From assembly GCF_027172205.1 (NCBI RefSeq), contig NC_070614.1, positions 34,772,001 to 34,836,000 on the forward strand: 64,000 bases of DNA, in the 5' to 3' direction. Source of the stretch: Podarcis raffonei. Taxonomy: Eukaryota > Chordata > Lepidosauria > Squamata > Lacertidae. The translations under genes and the position numbers were made by a program. Positions within the stretch are counted from its first letter, which is position 1, and every line of letters starts with the position of its first letter. The notes below the pieces were generated by a model. It saw nothing but the letters and a program-made list of their open reading frames with translations, searched no databases and was not told where the DNA came from. Of the stretch, positions 1 through 12,364 are shown in pieces.

Positions 1-243
1 CTTGATATAAATAAATGTAAACGCTTTTGTTAAATATAATATCTTATTTGATTGGCTTTGTGCCACAGCTGTGGCCCACAGTTACAGGGTTATTAGTAAG
101 TGGAGAGTGCAGAGGGAATAAGTGAGACGGAATGGATTTAGGAGACATCCAACCACATCTGGAAGGGCACAGGTTCCTCATCCTTGCCCTATGCCCTCAC
201 TGCTGCTCTGCCATTCGCATATCCACTGGTACTCCTTTCTTAC

Positions 244-3200
244 CAAACATGCATCTTTCTCTCCTTTGGCATAGCCAGCGCAGATCATGTCATCCTGGAT
301 CTGTCGGATATTGGGGGGGATACCGGAGCCAATGTGGTACATGGCATCACAGGATCTTGTGTCTATCAAGGGCACCTGGAGCTGTTGCAGGGTCTTGGGA
401 GCCCGGAGGGTAGCTTGAGGCAAAATTAAGATGGCAAGGATGGAAGAAGAGGAGGAATGAGAAATCAAGCAATTCAGAATAAATGAAATACTGCAAGAGG
501 AAAGGGATGCAAATCCACCTCAGAAACAACAGTGGGTGTTTCAAAAATATACTGGCAAATAAAGGTCACACAATGTAGTTGATTGGAGGTCTTACACAAC
601 AAATCCACTTACCCAAAAGATCTGACTTGTTGTGATGTGGAAAGTGATAGGAAAATGCACTGGGAAAATGTGGGACACTTGCTTCTAACCTCACTACAGA
701 TGAGAGTTGGAGGATAACATCTAAAGAGCCACAAGTTGCCCATCTCTGATCTAACCACATAGCAACAGAATTTCAAATGTCTTGGCACCAATTTCACCTT
801 TTCTTTTCACCTCAGTCATGGCTAAGTACTCTGGTCTAAGCTGCTCTCTCTATCCCAGTCTTTGCCAACCTGGTGCCATCCAAATGTTTTGGATCTAGCT
901 GCAACAGCAGGGGCTGATGGGGGTTGTAGTCCAAGACATCAAGAGGGACATATTGGCACCCAGCTAAAGGTATCCCTCATGAAGTAATTCACATTTCAGT
1001 TCCCCTTAATTTGCACCTTCTAAATATCCAGACCCTATCAAGCCCCTTCCTTATCTGCCCTTTTAACCATGTGAACTCCAAATTATTTGTTATTATTAAC
1101 AATAACAATTTCTTTTGTATTTTTTTAATATCCCACCCTCAGAGACACGAATCTGGATTATTCCAAGCAGCTATATCTCACAACATCATACTTCCAGTCA
1201 AGTGGTAATATTGGTTACAGTGGTTATCTGTCCCCTTAAATCCCCAAGCCTTCTGAACCATATGTTCTCTGTGCTCCTATTTATTTATTATTTATTCTAG
1301 ACATTTCTATACTGCCCTTCAGAAGGTCCCAGCGTGGTTTACGTACAAAGGGGTGGGGGAGAAAGCCTATTAAAATACAGGTTAAAAGCAAACATGAACC
1401 TCACTGAGCACCTTAATCCACACCCATTCTAAAACTGCCACGCAGCTGAACCATTTTATGCCAGTTTGGAAAACATGCCTTACAGCGAGTCAGACTAAAG
1501 TTCAGCTCCAAGCTAACCATCAGCAGGTCTTCAGAGTTTCAGGTAAGGATTTTTGCCAGGGATTAAAACTGGAACTTTCTGCAATCAAAGCAGCTGCTCT
1601 GCCCCTGAGCTACAGCACCTCACCTCCATATTGTGGAGCTCCCCATCCCGTCACCCAACAAAGGGTGCCATTTGGGATCTGGACCTTGGCATCTGGGAGA
1701 CAGGCTGGGAGGATGCTTTTGGTGAAGCGTACGGGATGTTCCAACTGAACCAGAGCTATATCTCCACTGGTCCCATCTCCAGCATAGTGCTTGTTCACGA
1801 TCACTTGGGAGAGTTTCAACCACTTAGCATTGGGTTCTGGGTTCAAGAGCTGGTAGTTCCCCAAGTTTGCTTGGAAGTGAGATAGTTTTGACGTCCTGTT
1901 AGGAAAAACAGAGTCAGGACATGGGGTGGGGTAGTTTCTGAATTAAAAAGAGGGTGTATTGTATCATGTTCTCCACATATGGGGAAACTGTGGCCTCCAG
2001 ATGTTTCTGAACTAAAATCCCCATCATCCCTAGATATTGACCATGCTTGATGGGGCTTATGGGAGTTGTAGCTCAGCAACATCTGGAAGCCAAAGGTTCC
2101 TCTGCCAGCTTTACTCAAATTATCAGTTATAACTGCTTTGAGTATTATTTCAGTGCTTTAAATGGATAGTGTGAATGTAGGGGACGCGGGCATAGCTGTC
2201 AACTTTTCCCTTTTCTTGCGAGGAATCCTATTCGGAATAAGGGAATTTCCCATTAAAAAAGGGGAAAGTTGACAGCTATGGACGCGGGTGGCGCTGTGGT
2301 CTAAACCACTGAGCCTCTTGGGCTTGCCAAGCAGAAGGTCAGAGGTTTGAATCCCCACGACGGGGTGAGCTCCCATTGCTCTGTCCCAGCTCCTGCCAAC
2401 CCAGTAGTTCGAAAGCACGCCAGTGCAAGTAGATAAATAGGTACCGCTGTGGCGGGAAGGCAAATGGCATTTCCATGCGCTCTGGCTTCCATCACGGTGT
2501 TCCGTTGCGCCAGAAGCTGTTTAGTCATGCTGGCCACATGACCCGGAAAGCTGTCTGTGGACAAATGCCGGCTCCCTCGGCCTGAAAGCGAGATGAGCGC
2601 CACAACCCCATAGTCGCCTTTGACTGGACTTAACCGTCCAGAAGTCCTTTACCTTTTTTTTACCTAGTGTGAATGTGACCACAGTTGGTCACTTGCATGT
2701 ACAAGTGAATACCTGGGCATAGGATTCAAATGTACATTGGGAGCCTCCATGTGGGGAGAGACTCCCCATTTCAAAAGCAGCAGCCAAACACAAGAGCAGC
2801 ACCGTGGTGGAGCCAGAGGCACTCCCCACAGCCCTGTTCTGTTTTGCAGCAGTAACACAAACAGAGAGTTAGTCACCATGTTTGTTTACCTGAGGCGGCT
2901 ACTTTGGTTTACGTTGTGCATGAACAATATCATACACACGTCACTTTGCAATGTAGGGTGGGATAGAAATTTAATTAATGATGATGGCAGGCACTGCTGG
3001 ACCAGTGGCAACAAGAAATATAAGAGAAAGCTGTGGGAGGGGAATGGGGTAGAAGCTCAGCTGACCTGACATATCAGGTAGGCTGTCTCTTGAAGCTCCT
3101 GGGTTTTCTCAAGGAAGAGAACAGAGAACAACAGGACTGAAGACTTGTGAATAGGGATATCAGATAATTCCAACAGAAATTACATAATTTATGTCATTAA

Positions 3201-6200
3201 TTATGTCATTAATTACATAATTTATGTCATTAATTATGTAAATTAAATAATTTTGCCACAATGGGCAGAGGGACAGATAGCATAGTTTTCAGTAAAGACA
3301 AACTGCAGTGTAACAAACAGTACTGTATGTTACAAATAAAGGGCAGAATGGAAAACATTGTCTTTTTACATCTGTACTTGTGAGCAGGCCTTTCTCACCA
3401 CAAAGTTCTGCCTTGCACAGCTCCTTTTCAGGTGCTCTTTTAAAGCTGCTGAAGGCAAACTTTGTGGGGACAGGACCTAACATGGCAGTGGATCATTGCC
3501 AAACAGCCAGAGCATAATTCCAGAGGCCTAATATCTTTAAATATCTGTTACTACATTGAGAACAAATAGGGGGAATTCTGCCTCTCCTTATTCCTCCATG
3601 AGGGCTAGTGACTTGCTTTTAAGAAAACGAACACTAAACACGCAGGGACGGACCTGTACTATCTCCAAAGGGTGTGTAAGGCAGGCTCTCACAAGTCCTG
3701 CTTCTGTGTTCTTTGAAAATGCTAGGTCAGATCTTTAGCCTACTCATTTTTCCCATTACACACTCCAAGGCCATTCTCCCTGTTACTCACTTGGGGAAGC
3801 AGTGGGCTGCTGTCAGCACCCAGTCAGCACTGATGAGGGTCCCTCCACAGGCATGCTGTCCATTATATTGGAGGCTGACTTGCCATGGCCAATCCCCACG
3901 AGAAGCATCATTTCCCCCCACAATACGGTTTTGGGGCATCACCCGACCACACACTGGCAAAACAGAGAGAAAAAGAAGTTGGCAGGAAATTGACAAACAT
4001 CTCGGTTTTGACCTCTTCACCAAGAAGTCCAGGCAAAGGGGGTAACTCCCAGTATGAAGGACAGAAGCCAAGGGCCAGGCTATAGTCCTCAGAGACCACC
4101 CCCTAGTTTCACTGTGCTGCTACAATGACCCTGTGATTTTCAGTGAGAGAACCTATTTTTGCTGATCTCTTACCTGTCTGAGTGCCATTTTCCACAGCTC
4201 CTAAAAATAAAAGAGGAAGAGAGGAAACAGGAGGTTTGAGTCTTCAGTACATAGTAAGCAATATTTAAAAGCAAAACTAGTGATGAACAAAACAGTGAGC
4301 AACAAAGTACCTTATCTCATTATTTTAGGTTGGAGGCTTCAACATTTGATTTAAAAAATGTAGATGCTGATTTCAAGCACTGAAAAATCAAGCGAGATTT
4401 GTTTTCTTGCTAATCTTTTTAATTAATTCTAGTATAACTGCGCAAGAATAAAATGAAGAGAAAATACGAGTAGCAAAGTTGTATTAGGAAGAGTAAGAAA
4501 TAAACAGATAGAAAATAAGATTAATGTAAATGAGTTATAAGGAGATATATTGTATGCTAATTTGTCATTCCAGAATTCTATAAGTGTAGACTGTATTTCA
4601 ATGTAGTTGTTTTGATAATTATTATAAGGTGTAACAGTTGGGGTGGCAGTACATTTGCAAGTTTGGCAATACATAGTTTTGATATGGTCAGTAGAGTTTG
4701 TATTAACTGATGATCAATATCCTCAAAGAATTGTTTTAGAATTTGGGGATAAAGCATATTCTGACATTTCCAGTGTTGTGTTAAATATCATAGACCAGAA
4801 TCTTTTTACAGTACTTTGCTACAATTCCAGAAAATGCATATGAAATCTGCTTTCATTCATTTACATCTCCAGCAGTACATGTTTGTTCTATTGTGAGAAG
4901 TTTGCTCCGTTCAGAGGACAAATCTAAATGTGATTTCTATGTGGCAGAAATGGTTCCCTTTGTAGCAACTACCACATTGAGGGGGTGTTAGAGCCCTTCA
5001 TATAAGCACACAGAAAATCTAGTGTTCAATTATGAATCTTCAAGCATGCAGAAAATCAATTTTATTTAATTAGTACAACTTAATTGAGCACTACAGAAAA
5101 TAAGATAAATGAAGTTAATAACATGAGAAACTTCGTAAAGTGCTAGCATTAAAATTCTAAAATATAGATTACTGACGCAGAGCTGAGAAACCCAAATTAA
5201 ATCATAATTTCCTGAATATTGGGCAGCAAGCAAAAGGTCATATGGGCCTCCCAAAATGAAAAGTGGTGAGAAATGTTCAAAAGAAGCAATTTTTTTTACA
5301 CAATTTTTCTTTTGAATGTGATAATTTTTCCTAATCTTTCTCGGTTATCAAAGAAAAACAAGACTGTGTTCCACAAAATCCCCAACTTTAGGAAAGAATT
5401 CGATAAATCATATACCCACTGCAACAATTTTGATGGACCATAGCTTATGGTATGTACACAGCTTTGCCTTAACCCCTGCCAGTACAACAACAGCGATGTT
5501 AACAATTCTGCAGGGGAGGGGGGAGAACATTTTGTTTACACACATTGCTTAGCATATCTAGTGCACGGTTCGGTACATTTTGCACATGGTCCAGATGAAA
5601 GAGATACTCACCACTTTGAGTTTCACGTTTCAGGACACCTGAGTGAAAAATGATTAAATGACATCATCAGAGGCAAAGCTTGGGAACCAGATTCTTTAGG
5701 TATAAACAAGAACCAGGAAGAGGAAACCAAATAAAATCATAACATTGAAAAAAGAAAAAGGTAAACAGAAGGTGTCCTTGAAGGAACAATGGTGAGTCAG
5801 GGGCAAGACAACCCAGGTGACAACTGGGGCACCAGGTTCATGGGGGCATTTGTGGTCGTCCCTACCATAAGGCAGCGCTGCCTCAGGTGGCTAGTCATCT
5901 GAAACGTATTGGAATGGAGTGGAACCCTGCAGTACTTGAAGAAACGCCATGGTGCATCTGCAGCAGCACAACCAGACACCTTCACCTGCCCCAGCTACAA
6001 CAAAACATGTCTCTCCCGCATTGGTCTCTACAGCCACAGCAGGGACTGTAACCTCCCAACAGTTTGACTTCACCCCCAAAGTGGCACCATTTGTCTCCTG
6101 AGACAAATGGATGCCAACAACTCGTGATCTCTGTTACCATATTTACTCCCATATTATATTGTTACAATATTGACACACACACACACCGTTCTAATATTGT

Positions 6201-9200
6201 TGCCCCCCCCTTCCAAAAACAACAGAGAAGTGATTGAGCTCTTTGACTGAGGGTGAAATCTTTCTCTTTGGTGAGGTATGTCTTGAGACTCTTAGGACTG
6301 CCTGTGGCAGTGTGGCAGGGGGAAAGCTGCAAAATGATAACCACTGATTGTTTTCTTTCCCCCACCCTGCCATTTTTTGGAGCCCAGGGGGAGCCTGGTA
6401 GTCATTTGAGCATTCCAAGCCACACCTTTTTATGGGCACAGCTTCTTAAAACACATAATTCCAACAGAACTCGCTTCAGATATGAATGCTTGTTGTGTAC
6501 TTAACATCTGCCCCACATAGGCTCTTGTGAGATTCTGGTTCAGAGCAACTGCGGTTTCCTTATCTTAGGCCTTGTCCCCACAAACAGTGAGAACATTCTT
6601 TCCAAATGGAAAAAAAGGTTTGCCAGGCTCCTATTGAAATTGTTATTTAATTGCAGTTTCCTTATTCCAGGGCTTTCTCTCCATTTTCCACCTCGTGCTG
6701 CTGTGGAGCCGAAGGCTGGCTAGCAAACAATGTGTTTCAAATGTGCTTTAAAGATATTGTGTGTACACAGCCTTGGTGTTTCATGGTTAAGGTTAGGCTA
6801 CCACCATTGCCCTTGACATGCTAGAAAAGACATTCATTTATTCCCACAAAGCAAGTGGGCATTGAACCATATGAACTCTCACCTACAGTCTGGAGTGGTA
6901 GAGTTCAGACACAGATCCATCCCCTCAACTGTTTGTAAGAATTGATTGAGCTTTACACACTAACCAGGCAGTCAGGGAGTCACATTGACTACAAAGTGCA
7001 GTTTCGACAGGACACCTGTTGGCAAGAAGATTTTGCAAGGTGGAGGAGACAGGGCGACGGGGGGACTGGCATTTATTAATTTTTATTCTTTCTCTAAATA
7101 CCTAAATGCATGGAAGCAAAAAAAAAACTTTTACAGCAGGATCTCACTGCAAACTCAGTGGGTTAAAGAGGATTAGCTGAGTAAATGACCCAAACAGAGT
7201 AAACACCTCAGGCAGGTTTTTTTTTTCTTCTGCAAAAGGTTGGTGTGCTTAGTGCATGTGACAAACAGTATGGAAGAATTGCAAACATACCACCCATGTA
7301 CTGCAGTCACAGATCCCACACTTTTGATCAAAAGACCAAACTAGATGTGAAGTAGGAGTGTGATGACCAGGTACTCCAGAAAGTGGTTTGTACTTCACAG
7401 AGGCTACATGGGACTTCTGATATGATGGAAGTAGTGGCACTAGGAGAGGGGCACTTAGAATACACATTGTTACTCAGTTGCCCCTGGAAAAAGGCTGCTG
7501 TATTTGTCTATCCTTCTAGGGATCCATTTGGAATTGGTGGGAGCCATTGAGATCATGACGATGACACAGTAGGAAAGGGTTAAACATCCCCTCCCTCTGT
7601 GCTGGTTCCCCAATCAAACAGCATGCAACTGCTTTGTCATTAAAAAAAAGTGAGTCTGGTTAGTTCCTGACTCATTAAACTGTCCAAGGAAACCAAGAAT
7701 ACCAGAGGAAAGTGTTTATGTATGCGACCACAGATGCCCAGACTTTGCTAGCTCATAGATTGAAAGAAGATACAGTCCAGCCAAGGAAGAGTGGCAGATA
7801 AAACTAATGAACTATGCTGAAATGGCAAAACTTACAGGAAGAATCAGGAACCAGGAAGAATCAAATTATAATAAGTAATTGGTAAAGTATATAACGTATC
7901 TGAAAAATTATTGTAAACACACATTAGTTGGATTGACAGAAATCTTGTAGTAAAAAATGGAATTATGGATTGATTAAGGGTTTATAATAACTGGAATTAT
8001 TGAGAAGATGCAGAAGGAAAATAATAACATAATGATCCACAAAAGGGGGGAGGGTAGTCAAAGGGGATACATTGCTTGTATTCTGTTTCCTTTTATTTCT
8101 TTTTTGTTACTGTTTGTAAAACTGAAAATGCAATTAAATATATATATGGGATTTTCTCTCCCCCCTTTTTATATATATATATGTAAACAAAAGGCTTTCC
8201 TCCTCTTCAAGCAGGAATTTGACTGCTCTTTGGAGCCTGTCCATGTTCCTGGAACAGAATGTCACTAAGACTGATACAATGTCATGACATACAAATTGTG
8301 CCCAGGGGCATTATGGGGGTGGGGGTGGGGAGGGTCTGCCCATATGGCTCACTAGGAAAGAACAATCTTCAAATAGTGGTGGGACACTGGAAAAATGGAA
8401 GACAACATCTCCACATATTGGGTGCCACCAGCAGGAAGACCTTTTCATGCACATGGCGCCTTCCAAGTGCACACACACTTCCAAAAAATTTCCAGGTGAA
8501 CTTTCTTCTGCGCAGGCGTACCTGCATGCACAATGCACGCATGTTGAAAATTGCTTCTGAATTAACGAATTAACTAACAAGCAGAGGAAGAAGCCAGAAC
8601 TGGAAGCAAACAAAACAATAAAGCTTTTCTCTTCTTTGAGCTTCCCATTTGCAGCCTGGCAGCCAGCCCAGACGCCTGACAAGCCAGCCAGAAAATGCTC
8701 AATTGGCAGCCATACTCACCTGCTCTTATGCAAACTACACTCTACTCTGCTTCCAGAAAGTTCTGGTTGCCCACCCCCAAACCAGGAGTGCTGGCTCCTT
8801 GACAGCATTCCCCTGCAAAGCTAGGGAATGAACCCAGGAATCCTGATCCTCTTCCCTAATTCCATATTTTCCCACATACACAAGCACACATCTCTATGCA
8901 TTCCAGAAATGTTAACTTCACACAGACAAGGATCCAGATAACTGAGGGACGTGACCCACAGTCACTCACACACAACTGAGAAGGCTGTGCAGGAGTGTGC
9001 CCTGTAATTGTGCTGAAATGCTACCTTTTTTAGCCCTGTGTAATCTCTACCACATAATAACTGCATGAAGTCTGAAGAAGGAAACACATTCAATTACGTC
9101 AAACATCCATACAGCCTCCCACTCCCATTCCACCACTGGAGATGGTATTGGGGAGCCCCCAATTTCCCAACTCATCTGCCCAAATCACTAGGCCCTACTC

Positions 9201-12200
9201 CCTCCCAAGAAGGTCAGCAGTCATCCCACCCAATTATCTTCCTGTATACATAAAAATGCAAGGCTGTAATCGTGCAGTCCCCATTGCACGTACCTCATCA
9301 AAACCTGGATAGCTTGACGTCAGAGTGTGGGAGGGGAGCAAAGCAGAAGGCAGGGTGCACAACAGCAGTGGCCATGACATGGGAGCAAGAAGGGAACAAC
9401 ACTGAGGGTATGGAAGCAATGGTTTAAAACAGCAGCAGAAGTTAGAGTAGAGCAGGAGTGGAAGGACATGGGGAAATGGCAGTTTTAAACAACACCAAAG
9501 GTTTGAATAAAGCAGGGATGGAGGAAACAGAGTGGGGAATTGGTAGTTTCAAACAATGGCGGAGGTTTGAATAGAGTGAGCAGGGGGTGACACTGAGGCA
9601 GGGAGAGTGGCAGTTTAAAATAGAAGAAAGAGTTGGCAACAGCTCTGTGGTGTTAGCTTCTGTGTTGTCCTGGCCCGCACTGAAGAATTCAAGCTTAGGC
9701 TTCTGTTTCTCCCAAAATCTTTAATAAGGCAGGGCAATAGTTAAAAGGCACAGCAGGCAAATTACATGGCTGAGCAAGGGCAGAGATGCTGATCCAAGAA
9801 GGAGCACACCTTCTGTCTCTTCCAATTGAAGAGTGGGGTGGACACAACCCTCAGTGTGGCAAACAATAGCTCAAGTTTAGGAGATGCCTGACTAGAGGTA
9901 CTCAGTGACACAGGGGCAGAACACCTGTCTGTCAACCTGCTTGGACCCTCCCCAAGATCCAGCTCCTGGCTTTCTTCATCCCTAGTCCCCTCCTCTGGCT
10001 CAGATATTTCTTGGGACCCCAATTTCACCACTACCTGCTTGGAGCCTCCCCTGTGTCATCTAGCTCCAAACCCTTGATCTCCTCCCACTCCTCAGGAACT
10101 GACCATCCCCTCCACATCTCTTTACACAGTACACATCTCTGCTACTTATCTTTGTTAAAACTGGGATTTAGAGTTGTTGCTTTTTTAATAAAAAACCCTC
10201 TGTGTTACTCCATCCTTGCTTTAGTCAAACCTCTGCCATTGTTTAAAACCACAATTTTCATCTCAGATGGTCTCCACCACCACCCCCTCACACTTCTGCC
10301 ATTGTTTGAGCACAGTGAGAAGGAAAAGACGAGAAACAAAAAGCCATTCCTCAGCTGCTTCAGGTGACAGAATAAAGGATGAATAGCCCTCAAAAGTTTC
10401 ACACAATGTATTTTACTCCTGATACCATGTGTTGTCTTCAACATGCCGTTCCAGATTCAGTGTAGTAATTTCGAAGACATATTTTATTAACTAGAGAAAA
10501 AATTATTGGCATCTCTCTGTCTCAGGAAACAATGGAGGAATGAGCCTTTGGGGATGAAGTCAAAGTGGACACCCATAGATAGATAGACAGATAGATAGAC
10601 ATGATGTTATGAGTCAGAAGGGAGAGACCCCCTAAACCCAAGAAATTAATGAATGTCAGAACCTTGTTAATATTAAGATTCCAGGCCAGTGGAAAAATAC
10701 AGGTTAAGCTTCCTTTCCAAGCCAACACCCCACCAGGGAAAGAGGTGTTAACATGACAAAAGGGGTTGATGGCCCATCTAAGAGGAATCATTGGGCCTAA
10801 GCAGACAGAGGTTGGCAATGTGACAGGGTGTGCATGTGATGTGACAGGAAAAGAGTGCATTTAGCAAGGTGTGCTGGGAACGAAAAGGGGGGAACAAAGA
10901 CAGAGATCCATCTTTGGAAGGATGGCTGAAGGGAGGCTGGGGGAGACGCGGGGAACACTCTTGAGATGACCATCCTGTAAGATCTGAACTCCCTCCAAGC
11001 AAACACAGGTGTAAATATATGGATAATATTTCCTAAAGCTACGACAGTCTCTGCCACGTCTTTATTCTCAAAGGAACACAGATCCTGGGTGAGCGTCTGG
11101 AACTCTCCTAGAATCTTGGCACAGTTGAATAGAAATTGGGGGTGGCACCCAACTTTTGTAGCAATATACAGATATATATACACAACATTGATCAACAGAG
11201 TTTAGCCTTCTCTAGCAGAATAAGCCAACGTACTTGCTGTTAAGAATCTACAGTACAGTGGTACCTCAGGTTACAGACGCTTCAGGTTACAGACTTCGCT
11301 AACCCAGAAATAGCACCTTGGGTTAAGAATTTTGCTTCAGGATGAGAACAGAAATCGTGCTCCAGTGGCACGGCAGCAGCAGGAGGCCCCATTAGGTAAA
11401 GTGGTACCTCAGGTTAAGAACAGTTTCAGGTTAAGAATGGACCTCCAGAACGAATTAAGTTCTTAACCCGAGGTACCACTGTAACATACTGTATATCTGC
11501 ATAAAGTGTTGGCATGAAAGCGGCTGCAGAATGGGGAAGATGAGGAGGCATGGAAATAGGGTTGATCTGTGTACAAGGGAGAGCTGAGAAAAGTAGGGAG
11601 AGCAGAAGAGAAAATGGAAAGTGCATAGGGGGGTGCAAAAAAGGAGAGAGAAGAAGGCATGGAAATGGGGTTGAAACAGAATGTCGGGGCATGAAAGGGT
11701 CTAAAGAATAGGAGCTGGTGGTGGCTTCATAGTTGGACAAAAAATGAAAAGGGTGTTCAGTATTTGCAATGCAAGAGAGGTAGAAGATGCAGGAGATTAC
11801 CCTGCAAGTGGATTATGGGCAAGTGGGGTTGCGCAAAGGAAGGGGAAGATATGGACATGGGGTGAAGGTAAAAACGGGGTGCAAAGTGGGGCTGTAGAAT
11901 AGAAGGGAGAAGTGACTTGGGAAATGAAGTTGGGAAAGTGAAGAGCAAACTTAGTAGCTGCATGGGGTGTGAAGGGGAAGCTCTACGGGGTGAATCTAGA
12001 GGAATGAGAAGGGGCTGGTGAGCGGAGTCAGCAAGGGCACAGTATCTAGCATGGAACATCATTTGCACAGGGACATGATTCCACAGAATGGAAAACACAG
12101 TCCTATGTAATCACTTGTCTTCAAAGCAGATGTGGGGGAGGAAGATAATCTACATTCTAACCAACGAAGTCCTAGTGTCACCTCCTTTCTTATATTCTAA

Positions 12201-12327
12201 AGCAAAACTCTGGAGTAGTAACTTCCCTGTTATCACCTCTGTCTCTTCCCAAACAGCCCAGATACCCCAATGGAAACTACCACCCACTTTAGTTTTATCC
12301 AGAGAAAGAGAATCTTAGATACATGCG

Positions 12328-12364
<37 letters not shown>

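Noticed and set aside
1-243. Ser exon of gene 1
   Set aside because: No GDSGGP-like reading on the minus strand here; the exon must be outside the window.
8311-8682. 123-residue minus-strand open frame in gene 1 intron 1
   Set aside because: No motif, low-complexity end, inside an intron on the gene strand without splice sites that fit the family.
10600-11150. Possible LTR-type remnant in gene 1 intron 1
   Set aside because: Only vague signals; no clear limits or retroviral sequence.
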